Below, in pieces: positions 19,582-27,998 of a stretch of 34,111 nucleotides of DNA (its first letter is position 1; every line of letters begins with the position of its first letter). Source of the DNA: Candidatus Omnitrophota bacterium (GTDB taxonomy: Bacteria > Omnitrophota > Gorgyraeia > Gorgyraeales > Gorgyraeaceae); the NCBI GenBank assembly GCA_018824725.1, contig JAHJGB010000022.1, forward strand, positions 1-34,111. Direction: 5' to 3'. Below the pieces are notes generated by a model. That model saw only the letters and a program-made list of their open reading frames with translations, made no database searches and had not been told where the DNA came from. Made by a program: the position numbers and the translations under genes.

Positions 19582-20814
19582 TCAGAATAAATTTAACTGT
19601 TTCTCAGTTGCAGCGTCTTTTTCTTTTAATATTTCTATTGTACCATATTCTCCGTCAAAACCAGGCAATATATTCACATCGCCTTTTCTCACATTTATAA
19701 TCGCCTTTGCGATTTTTACAGGCAACTCTTTCAAAAGTTTATCCTCGCTGACTTCTGTCAGCACTTCAAGTTCCGTACCTAGCCTGGGGATTATTGCGCG
19801 GTATTCCGCATTAACTGCTTTAGATGCGTCTCCGACCCCCCGTGTATCTGCGATTATTTCCGCAAGCGGGATCATCCTTTTAAAAGGTATGCTGTTCTCC
19901 GGCACAAACCCTTCAGGCCTGTCCGCCAGTTCCGACACTCTGTTCATAACGCCTATTGTAAGAGGCTTCCCGCACTTGGGGCAAATATTTTTATTAATTT
20001 TACTTTCCTGGGGGCTGAATCTTATATTACACAGCCTGTGGCCGTCATAATGATACTTACCCTCTTCAGGAAAAAACTCAATTGTGTAGAGAAATTTCTT
20101 TTTATCTTTTTTCTTCAAGGCGTCCAGAATAGCTTTATAACTGATTTCAGTATCAAACACATTCGCTTCTCTGCCTATCTTCTGCGGGCTGTGCGAATCA
20201 GAATTTGAAATCAAACTGAACCTGTCCAACTTGCTCCACTGCCAGTTCATTGCAGGGTCAGAAGAAAGCCCTGTCTCCAGTGCGTATATATCTTTTGTAT
20301 ATTCCTCAAAACATTCTTCTATTGAATCAAAGCCTGACTTGGAGCCGAAAAGCGAGAACCACGGGGTCCATATATGCCCTGGCACCAGAAATATATCCTT
20401 GCTGATCCCGAATAAAACCTCTGCCAGATTTTTTGCGTCAATACCTATAATAGGCCTGCCGTCATAAGCAATATTCCCATAGCCTGAAAGCGCTGAGTCT
20501 ATTTTATCCGCAATATCAAAACTAGGCGCAAAAATGACATTGTGGATTTTTCTGACCTTGCCGTTTTTAGAATATATGTTTGAGATCTCGCCTGTGAGCA
20601 TAAAATTCACGCCGTTATATTCGAACAAACCATTCCCGGAGTCCTTTAAAGTGTTTTTTAATTCTTCAAGCCAAAGATAGTGGGTAAAGTCGCCTGTGCC
20701 CAGCAAAGATATGCCTTTAAGCTTTGCATATTCCGAGAGAGTCTTTATATTCATATTCGGGCTTGTGGCGCGGCTATATTTTGAATGTATGTGAAAATCC
20801 GCTATAAATTTCAT
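19582..20814 (-). CDS. Endonuclease Q-like PHP-domain protein
   Basis: 410 aa; DFHIHSKYSRATS, GTGDFTH, PGHIWTPWFSLFGSKSGFDSIEEC, SNSDSHSP, zinc-type NICPKCGKPLTIGVMNRVSELADRPEG. Confidence 0.85.
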   Translation of the reverse strand: MKFIADFHIHSKYSRATSPNMNIKTLSEYAKLKGISLLGTGDFTHYLWLEELKNTLKDSGNGLFEYNGVNFMLTGEISNIYSKNGKVRKIHNVIFAPSFDIADKIDSALSGYGNIAYDGRPIIGIDAKNLAEVLFGISKDIFLVPGHIWTPWFSLFGSKSGFDSIEECFEEYTKDIYALETGLSSDPAMNWQWSKLDRFSLISNSDSHSPQKIGREANVFDTEISYKAILDALKKKDKKKFLYTIEFFPEEGKYHYDGHRLCNIRFSPQESKINKNICPKCGKPLTIGVMNRVSELADRPEGFVPENSIPFKRMIPLAEIIADTRGVGDASKAVNAEYRAIIPRLGTELEVLTEVSEDKLLKELPVKIAKAIINVRKGDVNILPGFDGEYGTIEILKEKDAATEKQLNLF

Positions 20815-22085
20815 GCTTTATATATAACCTTTCCCTTGTAAATCGTATATTCCACAGCGCCTTTTAATTTTCTCCCGATAAAAGCTGAGTTTTTGGACTT
20901 GGATACAAGATTTTCTTTTCTGACAATCCATTCTTTGTCCGGAGAAACTATTGTAATATCCGCGTCTTTATTTACTCCTAGCGTGCCCTTATCTATGCCC
21001 AAGGCCATTGCAGAATCAAGCGACATCTTTCTTATAAGTTCCGGCCAGGTCAATACCCCGGGGCCTATAAGCTCTGTTATGCTTACTGCCAATTCTGTTT
21101 CCAGGCCGATGTTTCCGAATTCCGCATATTCAAATTCTATCTCTTTTTCATTCTCGGTATGAGGCGCGTGGTCAGATGCGATAATATCTATTGTCCCGTC
21201 TTTTAATCCCTGTTTTATAGCCAGGATATCGTCTTTTGTGCGTAACGGCGGGTTGATTTTCATATTCGTATTGTAGTCCAGAAGATCTTCTTCGCTTAAA
21301 CTGAAATAATGCGGCGCTGTTTCCGCTGTCACCCTGATTAATTTTTTCTTCGCCTTTCTTATGATTTCAACCGACTCAGCGCAGCTTACATGAGCGATAT
21401 GCGCAGTTGCCCCGGATTCTTCTGCAAGTTTTATATCGCGGCCTATTCTTTTATATTCAGACTCTTTTGGAATACCCCTTAAGCCCAGCCTGGTGGAAGT
21501 AAAGCCCCGATTAACCAAGCCTTTGCCGAAAAGCGCTTTATCCTCTGAGTGGCATATTACAAGAATCTTTTCTTTTTTTGCTTCTTTTAGCGCCTTTAGC
21601 ATTAATTCATCGCTATCAACTGACGCGCCGTCATCTGAAATTGCGATAATACCTTCTTTTTTCAGGCCGCTTATATTTATCAATTCCTTTCCTGCCCTTC
21701 CTACTGTGATCGCCCCGCATATAAATACATCCACATTTGCCGTCTTTTTAATAATATCATTGAGGGTTTTAATAATATTTATTGAATCAAGGCTTGGTAA
21801 TGTATTAGGCATACAGAGAACGCTCGTAACCCCGCCTTTTGCAGCAGCCATTGTGCCGCTAAAAACAGTTTCTTTATCTTCTCTGCCGGGCTCTCTTAAG
21901 TGGACATGCATATCGACAATTCCAGGCATTACGATTTTTCCCGCAGCATCAATAACTGTTTCTGCCCTGGCGTCGACAGACTTACCTACCTTGGATATTT
22001 TCCCGCCCTCTATGAGAATATCCAGGCTATCGTCTATTTTATTAGCAGGGTCTATTACGCGGCCATTTTTAATGAGTAATTTCAT
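20811..22085 (-). CDS. pyrC: Dihydroorotase
   Basis: DMHVHLREPGREDKETVFSGT, ICHSED, HIAHVSC, ASDHAPHT. Confidence 0.97.
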   Translation of the reverse strand: MKLLIKNGRVIDPANKIDDSLDILIEGGKISKVGKSVDARAETVIDAAGKIVMPGIVDMHVHLREPGREDKETVFSGTMAAAKGGVTSVLCMPNTLPSLDSINIIKTLNDIIKKTANVDVFICGAITVGRAGKELINISGLKKEGIIAISDDGASVDSDELMLKALKEAKKEKILVICHSEDKALFGKGLVNRGFTSTRLGLRGIPKESEYKRIGRDIKLAEESGATAHIAHVSCAESVEIIRKAKKKLIRVTAETAPHYFSLSEEDLLDYNTNMKINPPLRTKDDILAIKQGLKDGTIDIIASDHAPHTENEKEIEFEYAEFGNIGLETELAVSITELIGPGVLTWPELIRKMSLDSAMALGIDKGTLGVNKDADITIVSPDKEWIVRKENLVSKSKNSAFIGRKLKGAVEYTIYKGKVIYKA

Positions 22086-23037
22086 TTTTCATATCCTTAT
22101 CTCTTGCCTGCGACACCCAGAATAAGACCGCCATCCTGACGGCGATCCCGTTTGTAACCTGCTCGAGTATCACGGAATTCGCTCCGTCAGCTACTTGGCT
22201 TGATATCTCCACGCCCCTGTTGATCGGGCCCGGATGCATGACAATAATATTCTTTTTCGCCTTTTTAAGCCTGTCTTCTGTTATGCCGAAGTTTTTGAAA
22301 TATTCCAATTGGGTCGGAAATGCCTTCATATCGTCCCGTTCAAACTGCATCCTTAGAACATTAATGGCATCAGCCTCGCTCAATGCCTCATCTATGTTAT
22401 CAGTGACCTTAATCCCCATTTTCTCTATCTCAGGAGGAATTAAAATCTTCGGTGCGCATACAGTTACCTTGGCCCCGAATTTAGTCAGCCCCCAGATATT
22501 TGAACGCGCTACTCTGGAATGAGCGATGTCTCCTACGATACTGACATTTAACCCCTCGAGTTTTCCAAGCTTTTTTCTCAAAGTAAACATATCCAGAAGA
22601 GCCTGCGTAGGATGTTCGTGCCATCCATCCCCTGCGTTTATCACGCTTATATTCACATTCCGCGCCAGCATAGTAGCGGCGCCTGAGCAATTATGCCTGA
22701 CCACAAGAATATCCGCCTTCAGCGCCTCTATGTTTCTGCCTGTATCATTCAAGGTCTCGCCTTTTTTTACGCTTGAAGACTCCACCGCGATATTTATAAC
22801 ATCAGCTGACAGCCTTTTGGCAGCCACTTCAAAAGACACCCTGGTCCTCGTTGACGGTTCATAAAACAGATTCACCACTGTCTTGCCGCGCAAAGCCGGA
22901 ACCTTTTTAATCTTCCTGTCCAATATCTCCCTGAAAGATTCCGCCGTATCAAGCAGAAGCTCTATGTCTTCTTTTGAAAGATACTCCAGCCCCAGAAGGT
23001 CTTTATGAACCCATTTTGCTGTCTTTTTCTTTGTCAT
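22069..23037 (-). CDS. pyrB: Aspartate carbamoyltransferase catalytic subunit
   Basis: [41 protein letters not shown]. Confidence 0.97.
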   Translation of the reverse strand: MTKKKTAKWVHKDLLGLEYLSKEDIELLLDTAESFREILDRKIKKVPALRGKTVVNLFYEPSTRTRVSFEVAAKRLSADVINIAVESSSVKKGETLNDTGRNIEALKADILVVRHNCSGAATMLARNVNISVINAGDGWHEHPTQALLDMFTLRKKLGKLEGLNVSIVGDIAHSRVARSNIWGLTKFGAKVTVCAPKILIPPEIEKMGIKVTDNIDEALSEADAINVLRMQFERDDMKAFPTQLEYFKNFGITEDRLKKAKKNIIVMHPGPINRGVEISSQVADGANSVILEQVTNGIAVRMAVLFWVSQARDKDMKNEITH

Positions 23038-23587
23038 CCCCTGTTTCCTCTATAGTAACGCTGTCTTCATTATCTATCTCCTGGAATTTCACCTGCACTA
23101 ACTCTTTTTGCGACGTGGGCAGGTTTTTCCCTACATAATCAGCTCTTATAGGAAGTTCCCTGTGGCCCCTGTCAACCAGAACAGCCAGTTGTATGGTCCT
23201 AGGCCTGCCGAAATCTATAAGGGCGTCCAAGGCGCACCTAATAGTGCGGCCTGTATAAAGCACATCGTCCACCAGCACTATATTTTTATTCTCTATATCA
23301 AAATCTATCTCTGTATTGTGAATCACAGGCTGTTCTGCTACCAGGCTTAGGTCGTCCCTGTAAAATGTTATGTCCAGCGCGCCTACATCCAGTTTCGTGC
23401 CGTATAGATTACTTATCACCTTTGCGATACGCTCTGCCAGGACATACCCCCTAGTCCTTATGCCCACTATGGCAAGGCCTTTGACGCCTTTATTGTTTTC
23501 TATAATCTCGTGGCTGATTCTTGTAATGGCGCGTTCGATCTCTTCTTTTGTAAATACCTGTTTCAATGGCATGTTAACCTCTCGCAA
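23003..23587 (-). CDS. pyrR: Bifunctional pyr operon regulator / uracil phosphoribosyltransferase
   Basis: [59 protein letters not shown]. Confidence 0.97.
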   Translation of the reverse strand: MREVNMPLKQVFTKEEIERAITRISHEIIENNKGVKGLAIVGIRTRGYVLAERIAKVISNLYGTKLDVGALDITFYRDDLSLVAEQPVIHNTEIDFDIENKNIVLVDDVLYTGRTIRCALDALIDFGRPRTIQLAVLVDRGHRELPIRADYVGKNLPTSQKELVQVKFQEIDNEDSVTIEETGDDKEKDSKMGS

Positions 23588-23640
23588 TTAGATCCTTCGG
23601 ATACTCCTATTTGTCGCATCCTCAGGATTAATTCGCACTT

Positions 23641-23673
23641 ATCACTTACGCTCCTTTCAGTCGCGTAAGTGAT
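23641..23673 (-). promoter_or_regulatory. Additional leader hairpin between the attenuator and pyrR
   Basis: ATCACTTACGC...GCGTAAGTGAT perfect 11-bp stem, extended by GCAC/GTGC. Confidence 0.6.
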
Positions 23674-23682
23674 GTGCTTATT

Positions 23683-23720
23683 AAAATAAAAAAGGGCTTT
23701 AACCATTTCTGATTAAGCCC
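23683..23720 (-). terminator. Intrinsic terminator in the pyrR leader (attenuator)
   Basis: Minus strand GGGCTTAATCAGAAATGGTTAAAGCCCTTTTTTATTTT. Confidence 0.88.
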
Positions 23721-23760
23721 ATTATATACCAAAATTACAAACTCCGCTATATTCACTTTT

Positions 23761-23793
23761 AGCTCCCTTTTCAGCCTCTCTGTGCTGATTTAA
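23761..23793 (-). promoter_or_regulatory. PyrR-binding hairpin of the pyr attenuator
   Basis: Minus strand TCAGC-ACAGAGAG-GCTGA within CCTTT...AAAGG; contains the conserved CAGAGAGGCT loop motif. Confidence 0.85.
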
Positions 23794-23812
23794 AGGTATC
23801 TGTTAATATTAA

Positions 23813-23840
23813 ATTATAGCATCTTTTATCATTATGTCAA
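23813..23840 (-). promoter_or_regulatory. Consensus sigma70 promoter for the pyr operon
   Basis: Minus strand TTGACA-N16-TATAAT, exact match to both hexamers. Confidence 0.88.
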
Positions 23841-23843
23841 GCC

Positions 23844-24974
23844 CTATAGGAAATCGTAAGAAAAATACGCTATGCCATCCGGATTTAAGGATTCTACTAT
23901 TCTTTCCTGTTCGGAAAGAAGCTTGGGGTCATCTTTCATCAGAAAATTGCCTATACCTATATAAACCTTGCCGTTGCCGCGGTGCGCCAGAGCGGATTTT
24001 GTAATCTCTTTCGCCAGCTGGTTATTCTTTGTGTAATTCATAAGCACCACATAATCCACAATCCCGTTTTCAAGCCATCCGGGCCAGTCCTGGAACGCCA
24101 CTGAAAAAGCTGTTTCAGTAGACGCGATTACCGCGCAGGAAATAACCATTCCGGGTGATTTATTTTTTACGGCCATTGCCAGCTTCCCAACAAGTTCTGT
24201 AACCTGACCCCTTTTCCAATTATCCCACAAAAGGGAATTTTCGTTATCATAATTCATTGATAAAGGGTCTAAGCCTGTCTTTTCTTTAAATCTATTGATA
24301 TTTTCCTTGGCATATCCGTATGTAAGCCCGAATTTATTAAAACTGGAGCGCGGTATAAAAGGCACCGGATACGGATAGCGCACATAATCAAGATGAGCGC
24401 CTGATAAGTCAGGATATCTGGTTATGATTTCATCTATTATAGATACCACGTATTCTGCCACCCTAGGGTCGCCGGGCTCCAGGAAAAGCTGCTCGTCCCT
24501 TAGATAATATTTATCTGATTCATTTATATCCTCTGTCCTCATAGGAGACCTGAGATACTGGTCTTTTGTTAGAATATCTTCTCCGAACCTTTCCACTATA
24601 TCCGTTTTCCTGGTCTTCCCTACGCTCAGCACATTTATCCACGCAAAAACCTCTATATTGCATCTTTTTGCCTCTTTTAAAATCACGTCGATTGTATCGC
24701 CGTTCGCTGACTTCAGCATCCCCTCATAACTTGCTTTGCCATTTATTTTTGTATCATAATAAGATTTCCCGATCCTGTAAAGCTGGAGATATATCTCATT
24801 TATTTCGGATTTTTTGCAGAATTTTATTAATTCAAATGCTGACTTTTTAGAATAAAGCACCTTCTTTTCAGAAAAACACGTAACCCATACGCCTTTTACA
24901 GGAGTAAATTTATCTTTCGCATGCGCGGATAAAGGCATTATTAAAAAAATAATAATAGAAAATGAAGCCCGCAT
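23844..24974 (-). CDS. Secreted glycoside-hydrolase-like protein (GHL10/DUF187-type TIM barrel)
   Basis: Signal peptide MRASFSIIIFLIMPLSAHA, then VKGVWVTCFSEKKV, EVFAWINVLSVG, GAHLDYVRYPYP. The ORF-track start at 25070 runs through a repeat element; 24974 is preferred. Confidence 0.75.
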   Translation of the reverse strand: MRASFSIIIFLIMPLSAHAKDKFTPVKGVWVTCFSEKKVLYSKKSAFELIKFCKKSEINEIYLQLYRIGKSYYDTKINGKASYEGMLKSANGDTIDVILKEAKRCNIEVFAWINVLSVGKTRKTDIVERFGEDILTKDQYLRSPMRTEDINESDKYYLRDEQLFLEPGDPRVAEYVVSIIDEIITRYPDLSGAHLDYVRYPYPVPFIPRSSFNKFGLTYGYAKENINRFKEKTGLDPLSMNYDNENSLLWDNWKRGQVTELVGKLAMAVKNKSPGMVISCAVIASTETAFSVAFQDWPGWLENGIVDYVVLMNYTKNNQLAKEITKSALAHRGNGKVYIGIGNFLMKDDPKLLSEQERIVESLNPDGIAYFSYDFL

Positions 24975-24996
24975 GAGCTGAAGCCAGTGGTTCCTT

Positions 24997-25045
24997 GGGC
25001 GGAATACTGAGCCCGCCATTGGTTTCTGTGGCGGGCGAATGTATA
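24997..25045 (-). repeat. 49-nt hairpin repeat element, copy 1
   Basis: Minus strand TATACATTCGCCCGCC-ACAGAAACCAAT-GGCGGGCTCAGTATTCCGCCC. Confidence 0.9.
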
Positions 25046-25066
25046 AAAACGCTCTTCTTATAGAAA

Positions 25067-25741
25067 TCATTCTGCTCCTTTTATGACCACAATAAATTCT
25101 CCGCGGGGTTCGTTTTTAGTAAAATGCTCTACAGTTTCTGAAACCCTGGCCCGTATAACCTCTTCGAAAACCTTTGTAACTTCGCGGCTAATAGCTATAT
25201 CCCTATCTCCCATTATATCCAATATATCCTTTAAAGTCTTTAAAAGCCTGTGAGGCGATTCATAAATTACAATAGTTCTTTTTTCCTGGCATAAAATCTT
25301 CAATTCATTTCGCCTTTTGCCTGGTTTCTGCGCCAGAAACCCCTCGAACACAAAACTATCCGTAGGCATGCCTGATAAAACAAGGCCGGAGATAATAGCG
25401 CTTGGGCCAGGGATAATGGTAACCGGAATATTATTTTCAATCGCAAGCCTCACTATATTAAATCCCGGATCGCTTATCCCGGGAGTGCCGCTATCAGAAA
25501 CAAGCGCAATATCTTTTCCTTCTTTTAAAAGTTTCAAAAGATATTCGCCTTTCTGGATTTTATTGTATTCAAAATAACTAGTGGTAGGAGTATTTATCCC
25601 GTAATGCGAAAGGAGTTTTTTTGTGTGCCTCGTATCTTCGCACGCAATAAGGCTGACTGACTTCAGCGTCTCAATCGCGCGAAACGTTATATCCTTGAGA
25701 TTTCCTATAGGAGTAGAAACTACAAAAAGTTTTCCTGTCAT
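25067..25741 (-). CDS. rsmI: 16S rRNA (cytidine-2'-O)-methyltransferase
   Basis: GKLFVVSTPIGNLKDITFRAIETLK, CEDTRHTKKLLSHYGI, SDSGTPGISDPG, YESPHRLLKTL. Confidence 0.96.
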   Translation of the reverse strand: MTGKLFVVSTPIGNLKDITFRAIETLKSVSLIACEDTRHTKKLLSHYGINTPTTSYFEYNKIQKGEYLLKLLKEGKDIALVSDSGTPGISDPGFNIVRLAIENNIPVTIIPGPSAIISGLVLSGMPTDSFVFEGFLAQKPGKRRNELKILCQEKRTIVIYESPHRLLKTLKDILDIMGDRDIAISREVTKVFEEVIRARVSETVEHFTKNEPRGEFIVVIKGAE

Positions 25742-25776
25742 ATGCGTTATTATAACACATTTTGTTACATCACATA

Positions 25777-26016
25777 TCATTTAATCGAAGAATACTGCGC
25801 AGCATATCTATCTACAAGCTCACGTATCATTTTCTGATACTTTGTATGGCATTCCTGCGCTTTGTGTTTGAAAAAATCCACGCTTGATCTTTTCAGGGCA
25901 ATTGTGATCTTTACAGTTTCTTCAGGCATAATCAATTCTTCAGGCCTGGGTAAAAAGTCATTAACCCTGGTCATTTTTCCTATAGGCTTATTTGAATACA
26001 TTATCTTTCCTTTCAT
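25777..26016 (-). CDS. brnA: BrnA-family antitoxin
   Basis: PEETVKITIALKRSSVDFFKHKAQECHTKYQKMIRELVDRYA; follows the BrnT-like gene. Start chosen at MKGKIMYSNKP. Confidence 0.72.
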   Translation of the reverse strand: MKGKIMYSNKPIGKMTRVNDFLPRPEELIMPEETVKITIALKRSSVDFFKHKAQECHTKYQKMIRELVDRYAAQYSSIK

Positions 26017-26285
26017 AGCATAGCTCTCCTTTCCTCCAGTAACCTGCTCCAAATATCCTGATCTTATGGCTGCGACAGGTAAATCTAACTGTTAAAAACC
26101 CTATCTCCAACCTTTCCTATGCAATAAAGCCTTTCCTCCTCCTTACTATGATTAGAATCAATATAAATCTTTCTTCTAGAATCCTTAAATGCATTACAAG
26201 CTGGAGTAAAATCCACCTTGTGTTTCCGGATATTATTTAATTCCTTCTCTAAATCCCATACAAAGCTTCCGCATTCTATTTCCAT
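25988..26285 (-). pseudogene. brnT: BrnT-family toxin, interrupted by a +1 frameshift
   Basis: MEIECGSFVWDLEKELNNIRKHKVDF...GKVGDRV continues in another frame as LTVRFTCRSHKIRIFGAGYWRKGELCYERKDNVFK once one T is removed from a T5 run near 26092-26096. Confidence 0.8.
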
Positions 26286-26289
26286 ATTA

Positions 26290-26318
26290 AATGTATCATA
26301 AATCTGGTTATTTGTCAA
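26290..26318 (-). promoter_or_regulatory. Promoter of the brnTA locus
   Basis: Minus strand TTGACA-N17-TACATT; overlaps the TTG start called by the ORF track. Confidence 0.65.
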
Positions 26319-26322
26319 TATA

Positions 26323-26346
26323 ATTATACATACTATTATACATACT
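26323..26346. repeat. Perfect 12-nt tandem direct repeat upstream of the brnTA promoter (possible operator)
   Basis: ATTATACATACT x2, directly adjacent to the -35 hexamer. Confidence 0.75.
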
Positions 26347-26446
26347 TATTTCCGGGCAGATTTATCCTCCTCTCTACTATATATGACACATCTGAAGGCA
26401 AAATTCTTTCAAATAAAATTTGCCGACTGGCATTTATTTTTTGCTT

Positions 26447-26472
26447 GATTCCGAAAAGACTTTTTCGGAATC
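26447..26472. repeat. Hairpin GATTCCGAAAA-GACT-TTTTCGGAATC
   Basis: Perfect inverted repeat, 11-bp stem. Confidence 0.75.
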
Positions 26473-26483
26473 TCAAAAATCTG

Positions 26484-26521
26484 CAAAATAAAACCGCGTC
26501 CAGAAACTTCGGAACGCGGTT
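26484..26521 (-). terminator. Intrinsic terminator (minus strand)
   Basis: AACCGCGT...ACGCGGTTTTATTTT on the minus strand. Confidence 0.65.
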
Positions 26522-26529
26522 AGTGTAAT

Positions 26530-26575
26530 CCAAGCTTGAACCCCGGTCGTCAGATCGAAAATCTGATGTCCTATG
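26530..26575 (-). pseudogene. Partial tRNA-Glu(TTC)-like remnant
   Basis: Minus strand CATAGGACATCAGATTTTCGATCTGACGACCGGGGTTCAAGCTTGG: D-arm 3' side, anticodon arm TCAGA-TTTTCGA-TCTGA and T-arm-like segment; acceptor stem and 5' half absent. Confidence 0.5.
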
Positions 26576-26671
26576 AAAATTACTATCTTGCTATTTATTA
26601 TTTTACAAGGAGTTGCAACAAATAGCAACTTTAAACTTTATCGCTGGTGTCCAAATAGCGTCCATTTGGTT

Positions 26672-27313
26672 TTACTGTTTTCTCCAAAAATATGGAAGAC
26701 TAAGCACAAGTCCTATTATCACGCCGCCCATATTGTTAACAATATCATATATGCTAATTGTTCTAATAGGGAAAAAGGTTGATAATTTATTTAACTGACA
26801 TAATAAGTTTTGAATGCCTAATTCATTTACAAAAAGTATAATGAACCACGCTATAAATATTAACCAAAATTCTCTACTGATTACCTTAACTAAACTACTA
26901 TAAAGAATACGGCCAGAGAAAAATGCTAACACAAAATAAAAAAAGACCTCTATACCTTCTGCGTCTAAAAATCTAGGTACACCAAACTGAAAAGGATGAT
27001 AAAGCATTTTCACATTTTGAGGAAAACGAAATAAACAGACTATAAAAACCCACAGCATAAGTAAAAGTAACCAGATAGTACTCCGAATGGTCTTTGTTAA
27101 TATCGATCCAGAACCATTTTCCCTAAGAATCCGTATCTGAGTAATTAAATACCCGACGACGAATAAAATATACAAAAAAATAGCAACCTGCATAATTCTA
27201 TAATGACTAAAGTAGTCCACTACCCTTATATAAATTTTATATCCCCATAACGAAAAACTCCATGTAAAAACTGCCAGAATAAAAAATATTTGAAAGAATT
27301 TTCTGTGATTCAT
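26672..27313 (-). CDS. Membrane protein, VanZ-like
   Basis: 213 aa, multiple hydrophobic segments, C-terminal YDIVNNMGGVIIGLVLSL resembling the VanZ D-x-x-x-N-x-x-G motif. Confidence 0.5.
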   Translation of the reverse strand: MNHRKFFQIFFILAVFTWSFSLWGYKIYIRVVDYFSHYRIMQVAIFLYILFVVGYLITQIRILRENGSGSILTKTIRSTIWLLLLMLWVFIVCLFRFPQNVKMLYHPFQFGVPRFLDAEGIEVFFYFVLAFFSGRILYSSLVKVISREFWLIFIAWFIILFVNELGIQNLLCQLNKLSTFFPIRTISIYDIVNNMGGVIIGLVLSLPYFWRKQ

Positions 27314-27317
27314 AATT

Positions 27318-27935
27318 TTATTTAAATATGTTTAATCCTTTTGTAAATATGTGAATAGGTAAAATAATAGTTTCTTTTAACAAAATATAATTTATCCAAC
27401 CCCAAACGACCAATGTTAATATTGAAATAAACGTTATTGTAAAAAACCGTGCAAGCCTCTTTAATCGTAATCCTAATACAATAAATATTAAACTTACTAT
27501 CTGTAAACAAATATTCCCTATAAATGGATGCCACACTTTTGCATTACCTACATTTGGACCAGTCAGGCAATGAACATCTAGGAGAGATATCATTGCTATA
27601 AAGATACTATTAAACAATATAAGTAAAGGACACGCCCATAATTTAAAACATAAGCTTGATTTTTTTCTAATTATTCTGACTAATGCATAAGTAGTATAAA
27701 CCACCAAACACAAAAAAATGAATATTAGTAAAAAAACTATGGAACGGGCGCTATCTCTTATTGCAGTTAAAAATGCCTTTAATAATTCATCGCAACCTGT
27801 TACTTTATAGTTCTCAGTATGCGTTCTAACCGAGTCTCCGAAAGAAAGATTAAAAAATACTATTGTAATGGCTGTAAAAACATACGCTATATGTCTAAAC
27901 CATCTTCTAACAATTTTCTTAACCGACTTGTCCAT
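27318..27935 (-). CDS. Hypothetical multi-pass membrane protein
   Basis: 205 aa ORF with several hydrophobic segments, AT-rich, 4 bp from the next gene. Confidence 0.5.
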   Translation of the reverse strand: MDKSVKKIVRRWFRHIAYVFTAITIVFFNLSFGDSVRTHTENYKVTGCDELLKAFLTAIRDSARSIVFLLIFIFLCLVVYTTYALVRIIRKKSSLCFKLWACPLLILFNSIFIAMISLLDVHCLTGPNVGNAKVWHPFIGNICLQIVSLIFIVLGLRLKRLARFFTITFISILTLVVWGWINYILLKETIILPIHIFTKGLNIFK

Positions 27936-27998
27936 GTCTTCCTCCTGAGACCTCAGATGAATAGTCTGATATCCTTTAATAAAACCAAAAATAACTAT

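Noticed and set aside
19559-20050. 163-aa plus-strand ORF opposite the EndoQ-like gene
   Set aside because: It is antisense to a well-supported gene and appears to be a composition artefact.
24975-25070. N-terminal extension of the GHL10-like protein (MISIRRAFLYIRPPQKPMAGS...)
   Set aside because: It is the translation of hairpin repeat copy 1; a normal signal peptide begins at 24974.
26336-26533. 65-aa minus-strand ORF (MDYTNRVPKFLDAV...)
   Set aside because: It starts in the tRNA remnant and reads through a terminator and a perfect hairpin; no recognisable protein family.
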